Source of the DNA: Arthrobacter woluwensis
Lineage (GTDB): Bacteria > Actinomycetota > Actinomycetes > Actinomycetales > Micrococcaceae
DNA: 64,000 nt
NCBI RefSeq assembly: GCF_030816155.1
Contig: NZ_JAUSXR010000001.1
Location: 496,001 to 560,000 of the forward strand
Reading direction: 5' to 3'
Numbering within the stretch: position 1 is the first letter of the stretch; each line of letters begins with the position of its first letter. The notes beneath the pieces are model-generated. The model ran no database searches and was not told the origin of the DNA. It saw nothing but the letters and a program-made list of their open reading frames with translations. Position numbers and translations under genes: made by a program. Positions 29,715 through 38,697 of the stretch are shown here, in pieces.

Positions 29715-29968
29715 ATCCCCCCAATGTGTGAGCGCCTCCCCAGACGCCACGATCACACGTTTTCTATTATCCCAGGTTCTGTACAAAACACATCCGTGAT
29801 CAGATCACCGTTTGGTAAAGGTTCGCGTACTGACTAGTTCGGCTGCGGGACCTCGGTCAGGGAGCGCGGACGAAGCCCGCCGTCCGGGCCGGATCCCGGA
29901 GCCCGGCTCGAGGGCTGGACGGAGCTTTGCGCGGTCTCTTGGACCTCTGTTAGAGTTTTTGCCCGGAG

Positions 29969-30013
29969 CCCGCCGCGCCGGATACCCCCCAAGTTCGGGA
30001 GCGGCGGGTTTTT
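29969..30013 (+). terminator. Possible leader terminator/attenuator before ABC exporter
   Basis: CCCGCCGC pairs with GCGGCGGG at 30001-30008, followed by TTTTT, 65 bp upstream of the ABC gene. The 24-base loop is long. It could be an intrinsic terminator in the leader, inference only. Confidence 0.4.
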
Positions 30014-30077
30014 CCCTGTCCCGGAACGGCCTCACCGCGGAACCTGGCCGCCGGATCACGTCCGAGGAGGACAAGCC

Positions 30078-32039
30078 ATGAGTATGGACCGGGCGGCGAT
30101 GAGCTCCCTCTACAACCTTTCCCGAGCGCAGGAAGGCCGGCGCCCCTTCTCGCGGGAGACCATCCGGCGCGTGCTGGCGTTCGCCGTGCCGCACCGTGGG
30201 CGTCTGGTCGGCTTCATCCTGCTCTCCGTCGTGGCGGCGTTCCTGGCCGTGGCCACGCCTTTGCTCGCAGGTCAGGTGGTCGACGCGATCGTGGGCGGCA
30301 AGGACGTCGACCTGGTGGTCCGTCTCGCCGTGCTGATCGCCGTGGTCGCCGTGGCCGAAGCCGGGGTCGGGCTGCTGGTCCGGTGGTTCTCCGCCACCAT
30401 CGGCGAGGACGTCATCCTGGACCTCCGCACCGCCGTCTTCGACCACGTGCAGCGCATGCCGGTAGCGTTCTTCACGAGGACCCGCACGGGAGCCCTCGTC
30501 AGTCGCCTGAACAATGACGTGGTCGGCGCGCAGGCGGCCTTCGCCGGGACGCTGTCCTCCGTGGTCAGCAACCTGGTCTCCCTGACGCTGACGCTCGTGG
30601 TGATGCTCGACAAATCCTGGCTCGTCACGCTCCTCGCGCTGGTCCTCCTCCCGCTGTTCCTGGTGCCCGCACGGCTCATGGGCGGCCGGCTGGCAGCGCT
30701 GCGCCGTGAGGCCGCCGCCCAGAACGCCTCCATGGGCACGCAGATGACGGAGCGCTTCTCGGCGCCCGGCGCCACTCTCATCAAGCTCTTCGGCCGGCCT
30801 GCGGACGAATCACGGGAGTTCGAAGCACGTGCGCATCGCGTGCGGGACATCGGCGTCCGGACGGCCATGCTGCAGTTCACGTTCGTCACGAGCCTGACGC
30901 TCGTCTCGGCGCTCGCGCTGGCTCTCGTCTACGGGGTCGGCGGCTGGCTGGCGCTGCACGGGACGCTGGGAGCGGGCGACGTCGTCGTGCTGGCGCTGCT
31001 GCTCACGCGCCTCTACGTGCCGCTCACCGGCCTCAGCAATGCGCGCGTGGAGATCATGAGCGCGCTGGTGAGCTTCGAGCGCGTCTTCGAGGTGCTGGAC
31101 CTCCGGCCCATCATCCGCGAGGTCGAGCAGCCGCGGACGTTGCCCACGGGGGCACTCGCCGTCGAGTTCAAGGACGTCCGGTTCTCCTACCCGTCGGCCG
31201 AGCAGGTGTCCCTGGCCTCCCTGGAGGACGTCGCGGTGCTGGACTCCCGGGGAGGCGAGGAGGTGCTGCACGGTCTGAGCTTCCGGGCCGAACCGGGGCA
31301 GACCGTGGCGCTGGTCGGGTCGTCGGGCGCCGGCAAGTCCACCGTCGCGCAGCTGCTCGCACGGCTGTACGACGTCGACGCGGGAGCGGTGCTGCTGGGC
31401 GGCTCCCAGCCGGGTGACGGCGTCGACGTTCGCGAGCTGAGCTTCGACTCGCTGCGCCGGGGTGTCGGCATGGTGACGCAGGACGGACACCTGTTCCACG
31501 AGACCATCGGCTCGAACCTCCGGCTCCCGCGTCCGGATGCGAGCGATGACGAGCTCTGGGACGCCCTCCGCCAGGCCCGGCTCGAGGACATGGTGCGGTC
31601 GCTGCCCGACGGCCTGGACACGGTGGTGGGGGAGCGCGGCTACCGTCTCTCCGGCGGCGAACGCCAGCGCCTGACGATCGCCCGCCTGCTGGTGGCCGGC
31701 CCGCGCGTGGTCATCCTCGACGAAGCGACCGCCGCCCTGGACTCCGCGAACGAAGCAGCCGTGCAGGAAGCGCTCGCGGCAGCGCTGAGTGGGCGGACCG
31801 CCGTCGTGATCGCCCACCGTCTCTCGACCATCCGGGACGCCGACCAGATCCTGGTGGTCGAGGGAGGGCGGATCGTCGAGCGCGGCACCCACACCGAACT
31901 GCTCAGCGCCGGCCGACGCTACGCGGAGCTGTACACCACGCAGTTCGCCGAGGCCCATGACGCCCTCCAGGACGCCGGCCAGGACCTCGCGGCGGATCCC
32001 TCAGAGGGCGGGGAGAGCGGTCAACCCCCTCAGGACTGA
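30078..32039 (+). CDS. ABC exporter, fused membrane and ATPase domains
   Basis: 653 residues. The N-terminal half is a six-helix ABC transmembrane domain (about 40-340). The ATPase half has Walker A GSSGAGKST, signature LSGGERQR, Walker B VVILDEATAAL and an H-loop in VIAHRLSTI. It is a half-transporter of the type I exporter fold (MsbA-like) that would work as a dimer in the inner membrane. An insertion (about 372-395) sits between the fold's beginning and Walker A. No substrate clue in the neighbours. Confidence 0.94.
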   Translation: MSMDRAAMSSLYNLSRAQEGRRPFSRETIRRVLAFAVPHRGRLVGFILLSVVAAFLAVATPLLAGQVVDAIVGGKDVDLVVRLAVLIAVVAVAEAGVGLLVRWFSATIGEDVILDLRTAVFDHVQRMPVAFFTRTRTGALVSRLNNDVVGAQAAFAGTLSSVVSNLVSLTLTLVVMLDKSWLVTLLALVLLPLFLVPARLMGGRLAALRREAAAQNASMGTQMTERFSAPGATLIKLFGRPADESREFEARAHRVRDIGVRTAMLQFTFVTSLTLVSALALALVYGVGGWLALHGTLGAGDVVVLALLLTRLYVPLTGLSNARVEIMSALVSFERVFEVLDLRPIIREVEQPRTLPTGALAVEFKDVRFSYPSAEQVSLASLEDVAVLDSRGGEEVLHGLSFRAEPGQTVALVGSSGAGKSTVAQLLARLYDVDAGAVLLGGSQPGDGVDVRELSFDSLRRGVGMVTQDGHLFHETIGSNLRLPRPDASDDELWDALRQARLEDMVRSLPDGLDTVVGERGYRLSGGERQRLTIARLLVAGPRVVILDEATAALDSANEAAVQEALAAALSGRTAVVIAHRLSTIRDADQILVVEGGRIVERGTHTELLSAGRRYAELYTTQFAEAHDALQDAGQDLAADPSEGGESGQPPQD

Positions 32040-32059
32040 GCCGCGGAGGACCCCGGGCA

Positions 32060-33427
32060 TCACTTCGCCGCGGGTTTCCCATTCACCGTGGAGCGTTCCG
32101 GGGGTGTCAGCGGGTTCTGGCTGAACGCGTCCCGCGGCTGGAGGGAGAAACCCTGCCAGTGCACGTCCATGGGGCTCTGATCTTCGTCCCGCGGCACATG
32201 GTGGTAGGACACCGCCACCCAGGAGACGACGTCGTCGAGCTTCTCCCCGGACACGAACTGAGGAATCCCCGAGGAGGGGCAGCCGGCGGACAGGTTCTGG
32301 GTGGCGTAGCGCTCGCAGTCCTTGAACTGGGTGAACGCCACGTCATAACCGAAGGCCGCATCGCCCGCACCGGGTCCGGTCTGGCCGGCGTGGTCGCCAT
32401 GGTTGTGCGGCGTGTACCCGTCGCTCTGATCGAGCTGGACGCGGTAGGAGATCTGATGGCCGTCCTGGTTCTTGGCGCCACCGAGCACCCGCCACCAGCG
32501 GCGGTCATTCCGGAGCCGCTGGGTCTCCGTGGCGAGGGGGGTGAACGTGCCGTTCACGATCGCCGCGTCCTTGCCGCGCTGCCCCGTGAAGTCCGCGTTG
32601 TACTCCTGGACGCTCTGAGGTCCCGGGAGCCCCCAGTGGATCCGCCAGACCGCATTGTGGCTGTGGCTCGTGGCGGCTTCGGACGTGCCCGGTCCCACGG
32701 GTGAACCGTGCGCCGCGTCGTGGGAGTAGTCCTCGGGGGAGAGATCTCCGGTGGCGCCGAGCCGCGGAGTGATGCTTCCGTCTTCACCGAAGCGGTAGAG
32801 GGAGAGGTATTCGTACCAGCCGACCACGGAGAGCGTGCTGATGTCGAAGGAACGGCCACGTTGGGCGACCGGGCTTCCGGTGTACTCGCTGCGGCGGCCC
32901 AGACCGGCGTCGACCTCCTCCGTGCAGAGCACCTCGCGCGTCTCCGACCCGCCGACCGCACCCGTGCCGAAGTCGGGCAGCGTCGCGGCGACCCTCGTGC
33001 CGGAGCACTCGGCCGGGCCGAGCGTCTTCATGTTGCGTCCCCCGAATCCATGTTCGGTGATGTCCTTGGTGGTCCGGGCGCCGGTGTCGTAGGGGACCTC
33101 CAGCTGCGAGAGCGAGATCTCCTGGACGACCGGGAGCGCCTCCTTGCCCGGCGCCGTGTAGGTCACTTTGGTGAGGGTGAGGCCCTGCTGCGGATCGACG
33201 CTCCAGCACATGCTCCAGGAGCTGCCGGCCGGGAAACGATGAGTGAGGGCCTTCGCCCCGTCGCCGCACTCCGGGGCGGAGGCCTCGGGCGCCGTGGACG
33301 ACGACGCCGGCGCGGGCTCCGCGGGAGCCGTGCGGCCGGGTGCCGCGAAGGTTCCCCCGGCCCACCCGCCGAGGAATACGAGAACTGCGGCGGCAAGAGT
33401 GAGAAGGAGCTTGTTCCTTCGGGTCAC
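32060..33427 (-). CDS. Compact copper amine oxidase-like exported protein
   Basis: 455 residues from GTG 33427, with AGGAGG upstream. A signal/anchor helix (about 6-29) is followed by a Pro/Ala/Ser spacer. Landmarks of copper amine oxidases follow: the VPYDTGARTT segment and base aspartate candidate D122 (KDITEHGFGG), then Y205 in GWYEYLSLYRFGEDGSI, the topaquinone tyrosine position. Next come metal ligands H255 and H257 (SHSHNAVWRIHWG) and H409/H410 (SYHHVPRDEDQSPM). D122-Y205 spacing is 83 residues, as in E. coli amine oxidase. The N-terminal domains of full-length enzymes (about 640+ residues) are absent, and the usual Asn before the Tyr is Trp. Substrate unknown. Confidence 0.75.
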   Translation of the reverse strand: MTRRNKLLLTLAAAVLVFLGGWAGGTFAAPGRTAPAEPAPASSSTAPEASAPECGDGAKALTHRFPAGSSWSMCWSVDPQQGLTLTKVTYTAPGKEALPVVQEISLSQLEVPYDTGARTTKDITEHGFGGRNMKTLGPAECSGTRVAATLPDFGTGAVGGSETREVLCTEEVDAGLGRRSEYTGSPVAQRGRSFDISTLSVVGWYEYLSLYRFGEDGSITPRLGATGDLSPEDYSHDAAHGSPVGPGTSEAATSHSHNAVWRIHWGLPGPQSVQEYNADFTGQRGKDAAIVNGTFTPLATETQRLRNDRRWWRVLGGAKNQDGHQISYRVQLDQSDGYTPHNHGDHAGQTGPGAGDAAFGYDVAFTQFKDCERYATQNLSAGCPSSGIPQFVSGEKLDDVVSWVAVSYHHVPRDEDQSPMDVHWQGFSLQPRDAFSQNPLTPPERSTVNGKPAAK

Positions 33428-33532
33428 CGTTCCTCCTGGAGGTTTCTGAGGTCCTGACGAGACGTCAGGGAGCGGACGCGCCGAGGGTGTGCCGTCCTGC
33501 GACGGCACACCCTCGGGTCAGGCTGGCAGCGG

Positions 33533-35089
33533 TCAGCAGCCGGCCGGGGTCGCCTTCGCGGAGGACTTGCCCAGGTCCAGACGTGCGCCGTCGGCGGACT
33601 TCAGGAAGGACAGGCTCAGGGCCGAGAGCGAATGCGAGCTCGGCACCGGGACGCCGCCCGCGGGGGTGCAGGTTTCGGTGCTCTGGCTGTTGACCTTCAC
33701 GGAGACCACCTGGGTGGCCGCGGTGAAGACCGGCTGGAGCATGTTCACCACGGTGGAGGTGAACCCGAACTTGATCTGGTTGATCAGCAGATCGAACACG
33801 CCGTCGCCGGCATTGGCGATCACCAGGTTGTAGACCGGACGGAAGACCGTGCCGACCCCATTGGCGGACTTGGCCAGGGTGGTCACGAGGGTTCCGACCA
33901 CTCCGCCGAGCAGCCCGCTGCTGTTGTTGACGGGCGCCGGGAGGGTGCCAGTCGCAGCCTGCTTCAGCGTGAAGCTCCAGGTGATGTTGAGGCCGTTGGG
34001 GCTCAGGAGGAGCGGACCGACCCAGCTGAGCTTGATCTTCACGGCGTCGAGGGAGTTCTCCACGGCGCCGACCGCGATGTTGGTGGCGTCATGCATCAGA
34101 TCGTGGACGGTCTGAGCGATCAGTGGGTAGTCCTTGGAATCGATGAGCTCCTTGTTCGGGGTCTGCGAGTTCAGTCCGCCGGAGGCGAGCTGATCCAGGT
34201 GGACCTTGACGGTGCCCGTGGACAGGTCGATGGTGACGAGCTTGTTCTTGGAGGTCAGCGGCTGGGCCAGCAGCTTCGAGAACACCTTGTCGCGGGTGTT
34301 GCTCTGCACGGTCATGGTCGGGGTGGGAAGGACGACGCCGAGCAGGCCGTTGAGCTTGTTCAGCGGAACGCCCTGGTTGACGATCTGCTCGATCTTCCGG
34401 TCCACGGCTCCCAGACCGTTGTACAGCTGTGCCGCCGCGTTCTTCACGGCGGAGGACTTCACGGTGACGTCGGCCTGGCCCACGCGGTACCGGCCCGGTC
34501 CGCCGACGCCGTCCGGATCCTGCAGACGTCCGTTGACGAAGCTGGTCTCCGAGGCGAAGGCGCCGAGGTCGAGCGTCACACTGTCCACGAGGCCCGCCGG
34601 GATGGTGGACCCGGCGCCGGCCTTGATCAGGTCGATGTGTGCGGCCTGTGACGGATCACCGGTGGTGGGGAACGTGAAGTTCTGCCCGAGCGCCCCTGAT
34701 GCGCCACGGGAGTTGAGCGCCGAGCCGGCCTGGCTGATGCTGGTCAGCAGACCGCCGGAGTCCAGCCGGACCAGGCTGGAGAGTGCCACGGACGAACCGC
34801 CGATGCTGGTGCTCGCGGAACCGAGCTGCACGTCGTTCGGCACGTAGCCGTAGTTGGGTCCGGGGTTGGAGGGGTAGGCCGCGGAGCTGCCGCCCCAGGT
34901 GACGGCGTTCTTCCCTGTGAAGGACACCGAAACGGGGGCGGAGGAGGCCGAGGACGGCGACGGGGTGTCCGCGACGGCGGGGGAGAGGCCGGCGCTTACC
35001 GTGGTGAGTGCCACGACGGCGGTGACGGCGCCGAGACGGCGTCCCTGCTGCCATCGCACGGAGGCATGAGAGTGCGGTGATGGGGTCAT
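33533..35089 (-). CDS. Secreted choice-of-anchor G family protein
   Basis: 518 residues. The signal peptide covers about residues 15-41 (LGAVTAVVALTTVSAGLSPAVA). The rest is Ser/Thr/Val/Gly-rich, largely beta, with an early block GYVPNDVQLGSASTSIGGSS and a C-terminal pair of cysteines (ETCTPAGG and a final Cys). It resembles actinobacterial proteins annotated as choice-of-anchor G; I recognise the type but no enzymatic motif. No LPxTG or C-terminal membrane helix is visible, so how it is held at the surface is unclear. Confidence 0.75.
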   Translation of the reverse strand: MTPSPHSHASVRWQQGRRLGAVTAVVALTTVSAGLSPAVADTPSPSSASSAPVSVSFTGKNAVTWGGSSAAYPSNPGPNYGYVPNDVQLGSASTSIGGSSVALSSLVRLDSGGLLTSISQAGSALNSRGASGALGQNFTFPTTGDPSQAAHIDLIKAGAGSTIPAGLVDSVTLDLGAFASETSFVNGRLQDPDGVGGPGRYRVGQADVTVKSSAVKNAAAQLYNGLGAVDRKIEQIVNQGVPLNKLNGLLGVVLPTPTMTVQSNTRDKVFSKLLAQPLTSKNKLVTIDLSTGTVKVHLDQLASGGLNSQTPNKELIDSKDYPLIAQTVHDLMHDATNIAVGAVENSLDAVKIKLSWVGPLLLSPNGLNITWSFTLKQAATGTLPAPVNNSSGLLGGVVGTLVTTLAKSANGVGTVFRPVYNLVIANAGDGVFDLLINQIKFGFTSTVVNMLQPVFTAATQVVSVKVNSQSTETCTPAGGVPVPSSHSLSALSLSFLKSADGARLDLGKSSAKATPAGC

Positions 35090-35507
35090 GACAGATTCCT
35101 TAGGAGTGAATGAACCTTGAGATTTCTCTCAAAGGGTGTTGGAACTGACATCACAAACGTTGACATCTTGGTAAATCAGTGTCAATAAGTGTCCACACCC
35201 AGGTGTTTTCGAAATATCCCGGACGGCGCGGCCGCAGTAGCCGCTGTCTCAACGGCACCGGCCGGGGACCTGGGACGGAGCACGTCCCGGGAGCGGAATT
35301 TCGCATGCCGGAATTCGTTGTGCCGTGAAATTCTTGAGGGTCCGAAGCCCCGGAAACGGTGTGACGCCAGGGGGCCGGGCGACGGAATAGGCCCCGGAAG
35401 CCGTCACGGCTTCCGGGACCTATTCCTGACCGTCGGTCGTCAGGCGCGTTTGACGCCTCGGCTCCATCAGGCGACGGATGTGCCGCGCGCCGGTGACTGA
35501 CGCCTGC
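35090..35507. other. Intergenic region
   Basis: 418 bp. The first part (about 35090-35210) is AT-richer and should hold the promoter of the secreted protein on the minus strand. The rest carries the Nudix-gene terminator at 35385-35425. A short open frame on the plus strand has no family likeness. Confidence 0.55.
35385..35425 (-). terminator. Terminator downstream of Nudix gene
   Basis: Stem of about 19 bp: GAATAGG, one mismatch, then CCCGGAAGCCGT and complement around a minimal loop. It lies 83 bp past the Nudix stop on the minus strand. Confidence 0.75.
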
Positions 35508-35924
35508 TCAGCGTGCTCCGCGGGCCTCCAGGAGCGCGGGAAGGACGTGTTCGGTCAGCAGCGGAGCCAGGTCGCCGGGCCACTCCAGGTCCAGGTCGAG
35601 CCAGCGGATCGCCTCGATCTCCGCGGCGGGGGCGGCCTCCCAGACTCCCGGCGCAGTGAACACGCTGGCTTTGATGACGGTGTCCGCCTCGTTGGCCGCT
35701 GCCGCGTCCCAGGTTCCCAGATGCTGAAGATCGTCGGCAGGGATCGTGATGCCGACCTCCTCCTCGAGTTCACGGCTTGCCGCCTGCGCCGCGGTTTCGC
35801 CGGGCTCGGGCTTCCCTCCGGGGTGCATGAACTTCTCCGTGCCACGCTTACGGACGGTCAGGAGGCGTCCTTCCCGGTCGTAGACACAGACGGCGGACAC
35901 GGTGAGGAAGTGCGGAGAACTCAT
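35508..35924 (-). CDS. Nudix hydrolase
   Basis: 138 residues. The Nudix box is complete: GGKPEPGETAAQAASRELEE continuing EEVGI, which fits G-x5-E-x7-REUxEExGU. The N-terminus SPHFLTVSAVCVYDREGRLL is the usual first strands. It hydrolyses a nucleoside diphosphate linked to another group; the substrate cannot be told from the sequence. Single gene upstream of the tRNA-Arg region. Confidence 0.92.
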   Translation of the reverse strand: MSSPHFLTVSAVCVYDREGRLLTVRKRGTEKFMHPGGKPEPGETAAQAASRELEEEVGITIPADDLQHLGTWDAAAANEADTVIKASVFTAPGVWEAAPAAEIEAIRWLDLDLEWPGDLAPLLTEHVLPALLEARGAR

Positions 35925-35994
35925 GGATCAGTACCCTAGCAAGCCGCGGCGAACGGGAGGTCTCGGCGTGGGCGGTCATGCTCCTGGAAAGCAC

Positions 35995-36028
35995 GGAACC
36001 GCGGCACGCTGCTGCGTGCCGCGGTTCC
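35995..36028 (-). terminator. Terminator of tRNA-Arg
   Basis: Perfect 15-bp stem GGAACCGCGGCACGC and its complement with a TGCT loop, 17 bp beyond the tRNA 3' end on the minus strand. Confidence 0.8.
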
Positions 36029-36044
36029 GGCGTCGAACTCTGCG

Positions 36045-36117
36045 TGCCCTCGATTGGATTCGAACCAACGACACCGGCTTTAGGAGAGCCGTGCTCTATC
36101 CCCTGAGCTACGAGGGC
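36045..36117 (-). tRNA. tRNA-Arg (anticodon CCT)
   Basis: The minus strand folds as a cloverleaf. The acceptor stem pairs GCCCTCG with CGAGGGC, the D arm includes AGCTCAGGGGATAGAGC, and the anticodon stem CGGCT/AGCCG holds loop CTCCTAA, giving anticodon CCT. The T arm contains GTTCGAATC. The length is 73 bases with discriminator A; CCA is not encoded. It reads AGG codons. Confidence 0.95.
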
Positions 36118-36159
36118 GGGCGGACAACGCCTTTAAGCATACAAGCTCGAAGGCCCGAG

Positions 36160-36837
36160 CTAGGCCTGGGCCTTCTTCCGGCGAGGCAGCAGGACGAGGA
36201 CCGCACTCACCAGACAGAGCACGAAAAGCACCCACCCGGCGACCACCAGGATCGAGGCCCAGGCGACGGCTCCGTCGGACGGCGCGGCCGTTGCGAACAG
36301 CCCGTCGATGGCGAAGTTGCCGACGACCCGGACCACCACGAACAGCCCTGTCAGCGACCAGAGGATGGTGCGGAACCAGGAGCGGGTGGTGTTGACCCCG
36401 ATCACCAGGGCCCAAGCCAGCCCGAATAGCAGCGGGAACAGCATGCCTGCGGTCTTGTGCACCCAGTTGAGCTGGCCGCGTGCGGCATCGTTCATCGCTG
36501 CGCGCAGCTGGTCGATGGCGGCGGCGTCGAAGCCGAAGACTCGCGAATCGGGCATGGTGAGACCGCCGCTGAGCTGCGTCATCTGGGACAGCGCCATGAG
36601 GTGCAAGTACCAGAACATGAACAAGGCGGCGACCACGGCCGCGATGACGAGCATCTTCGCGCTGGACTGCGGCTGCTGCGCCGACGGTTGCCCGGGCTGC
36701 GGCTGTCCGGACTGCGGCGCCGACTGCCGCGCGGCGGCGCGCTGCCTCAGCGGGTTGATGACCGGCGGGGGAGCGGTGTCCGGGACGTCGGCCCGGGAGC
36801 CGTGCTTCTTGATGCGCTGGGCAGGCGTTTTGGACAT
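36160..36837 (-). CDS. Membrane protein of unknown function
   Basis: 225 residues from ATG 36837, with GGAGG just before. The first ~65 residues are cytoplasmic and rich in Gln/Pro/Ala (QSGQPQPGQPSAQQPQ). Four membrane helices follow (starting MLVIAAVVAALFMFWYLHLM), with a ~50-residue extracytoplasmic loop after the first, and a basic end RRKKAQA. I do not recognise a family. It is divergent from the inositol-monophosphatase-like gene with only 30 bp between them. Confidence 0.8.
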   Translation of the reverse strand: MSKTPAQRIKKHGSRADVPDTAPPPVINPLRQRAAARQSAPQSGQPQPGQPSAQQPQSSAKMLVIAAVVAALFMFWYLHLMALSQMTQLSGGLTMPDSRVFGFDAAAIDQLRAAMNDAARGQLNWVHKTAGMLFPLLFGLAWALVIGVNTTRSWFRTILWSLTGLFVVVRVVGNFAIDGLFATAAPSDGAVAWASILVVAGWVLFVLCLVSAVLVLLPRRKKAQA

Positions 36838-36867
36838 GTCCTCCATTATCGCGGATACGCTGGAGTC

Positions 36868-37692
36868 ATGAGCATCGGCCGCCACAGCACCGCCAACCCC
36901 GACCCTTCTCTGAGCGACGCCGCCCTGGCCGAAGTGCTGGTCCGGGAGGCCGGCTCGCTGGCGCAGCTGATGCGCGCGGCGGGGGTCACCTCGCAGCAGA
37001 AGACGAACGTCGCCGATGTGGTGACGGAGGCCGATCGCGCGGCCGAGGCGTACATCGTGGAGCAGCTCCGGCGCTGCCGTCCGGACGACGGGATCCTCGG
37101 CGAAGAGGGCTCGGCCCATCCCTCCGCGAGCGGCCGCACCTGGGTGATCGACCCCGTGGACGGCACCTACAACTTTCTGCGCGGCTCCACGTACTGGTGC
37201 TCCGCGGTCGCGCTCGTCACGGAGGAGGACGGCGTGCGCCGCCCGCTTCTCGGAGCCGTCCATCAGCCGGAGGAGGACAAACTCTGGCTCGGCGGGGAGG
37301 GTCATCCTGCGACGCTCAACGGCAGGCCGCTGAGCGGTCCGGCGGGCAAAGATCTGGCCGAGTCCAGCGCCGCCACCTACATCCACCCCACCTGGCTGCA
37401 GGATCCTCTGTGTGCCATGCCCTGGCATGCGGCGGCCGTGGGTGCGGCCTCCTTGAGGATGCTGGGCTCGGGCTCCTGCGATCTCTCCCGGGTGGCGCAG
37501 GGCGAGATCGACTGCTGGTTCCAGCACTCTTGCCCCGACTGGGACTGGTTCCCGGGTGCCGCGCTCGTGCTGGCGTCGGGCGGAGCCGTCGACGTCGTGA
37601 CGGTCAACGGCCTCCGCTGGTTCCTTGCCGGGAGCACGACGGCGGTGGCGCAGCTGCGGGCCGCGATGCTCACCACGCACGTGGGCGGCTGA
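36868..37692 (+). CDS. Inositol monophosphatase family protein
   Basis: 274 residues from ATG 36868, with TGGAG upstream. The metal-binding motifs of the IMPase superfamily are present: DVVTEADRAAE, GEEGSAH, VIDPVDGTYNFLRG (DPxDGT) and the C-terminal DWDWFPGA (WD). It is a Mg-dependent phosphatase of a sugar or inositol phosphate; the exact substrate is uncertain (inositol-1-phosphate, histidinol phosphate and others are possible). Confidence 0.93.
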   Translation: MSIGRHSTANPDPSLSDAALAEVLVREAGSLAQLMRAAGVTSQQKTNVADVVTEADRAAEAYIVEQLRRCRPDDGILGEEGSAHPSASGRTWVIDPVDGTYNFLRGSTYWCSAVALVTEEDGVRRPLLGAVHQPEEDKLWLGGEGHPATLNGRPLSGPAGKDLAESSAATYIHPTWLQDPLCAMPWHAAAVGAASLRMLGSGSCDLSRVAQGEIDCWFQHSCPDWDWFPGAALVLASGGAVDVVTVNGLRWFLAGSTTAVAQLRAAMLTTHVGG

Positions 37693-37721
37693 GCTCTCGG
37701 CAGTCCTTCCTGCGCACCCGA

Positions 37722-37765
37722 ACACGGAGTGGGCCCCAGGCTGACGCCTGGGGCCCACTCCGTGT
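37722..37765. terminator. Bidirectional terminator
   Basis: Perfect 20-bp stem ACACGGAGTGGGCCCCAGGC and its complement with a TGAC loop. It separates the convergent IMPase gene and the Tat-exported protein gene. Confidence 0.9.
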
Positions 37766-37777
37766 CTCTGACAGCTA

Positions 37778-38398
37778 CTACAGGACGGGCGTTGCGGTGC
37801 CCGTGTAGTTGAGGGTGCCGCCGCCGAAGAGAACGGCACCCGTTGCGAAGACGTTGAGATCCCAGGTCAGGGTGACGGGGCAGGTGATCTGCAACAGCGA
37901 CGGCAGGCCCACGAGGATCACGTTCACGGTGGCGGTGACGCGGGTGGGGCGTACTGGGTTGTTGCCGAGCACGTAAGTGCCGTTCGGGAAGGTGATGTTA
38001 CTGAACAGCCAGGTGCCCGGGAGTGCCCCGATCTGGCCGAAGGTGCCGGTGGCGGTACCCAGGCCCGTACCCACGTGGGTGCTGCCATCGCTCATCGTGA
38101 GGGTGGCCGAGGTGACCACGGAAGTGTAGAGCGGCTGGAACAGGCTCAGATCACAGTTGCTGGAATCCAGCCCGAATACGCCGGCGAAGGCGAGGGCGCC
38201 CTTGTTGCCCAGGACGACAGCCTGGCTGGTGGTGGCCCCGCCGAGCAGGACGCCCGGCTGGATGCAGGTGGGGCAGACGGGACCGCCGGAGGCGGCCGCT
38301 GCGGGGGTGCCGATGGCCGCAGCCAGCACCGGCGTGGCCCATGCGGCGCCGCGGAGAACCCGGCGGCGCTCGATGGACTTGCTCGTCTCGTTACTCAT
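37778..38398 (-). CDS. Tat-exported small protein, family unknown (paralogous signal with 44937-45437)
   Basis: 206 residues. The N-terminus SIERRRVLRGAAWATPVLAA is a twin-arginine signal followed by a hydrophobic stretch and an AAAAS cleavage region. The mature part is beta-rich and Gly/Thr-rich with cysteines in PVCPTCIQPG and single ones later. No catalytic motif is seen. The signal closely resembles that of the exported protein at 44937-45437, though the mature parts differ. The gene is monocistronic; its upstream region is AT-rich. Confidence 0.8.
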   Translation of the reverse strand: MSNETSKSIERRRVLRGAAWATPVLAAAIGTPAAAASGGPVCPTCIQPGVLLGGATTSQAVVLGNKGALAFAGVFGLDSSNCDLSLFQPLYTSVVTSATLTMSDGSTHVGTGLGTATGTFGQIGALPGTWLFSNITFPNGTYVLGNNPVRPTRVTATVNVILVGLPSLLQITCPVTLTWDLNVFATGAVLFGGGTLNYTGTATPVL

Positions 38399-38697
38399 TA
38401 TTGGCTCCTGGAAGATGCGGGTGATGAGCCGGATCCCTAATTCCGGCTTCCTATGAGTTGTATCACGATGTCAGAGCTATTTGTCAATGATTTAAAAGTC
38501 TGCGACAGATAGTCATACGTATTTGATAGGCGTCTCTCGGGGCGGTCCGGGAACGACGCCGCTTTCCCGATCGACCGGGAAAATCCGCAGGCCCTTTCCG
38601 GCCGCTCCGCCGGGACCCTGGAAATGAGGCGACGCCGGCGGACCGGCCGCCGACGTCGTCGTGATGAAATTCGCAGTTCAGGGTGATGCGCGGACGG

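Larger units (their letters stand above)
29357..30077. other. Long intergenic region between aqpZ-like gene and ABC exporter
   Basis: 721 bp between divergent genes without a convincing gene. It contains a perfect-looking hairpin at 29681-29714, an AT-richer stretch near 29755-29820 that could hold promoters, and a possible terminator or attenuator hairpin at 29969-30013. Confidence 0.6.

Noticed and set aside
29435..29837. Overlapping short ORFs in the aquaporin/ABC gap
   Set aside because: Composition and lack of start signals suggest chance frames.
35189..35500. Small plus-strand ORF of about 100 codons
   Set aside because: No ribosome site, no domain, and it spans the Nudix terminator hairpin.
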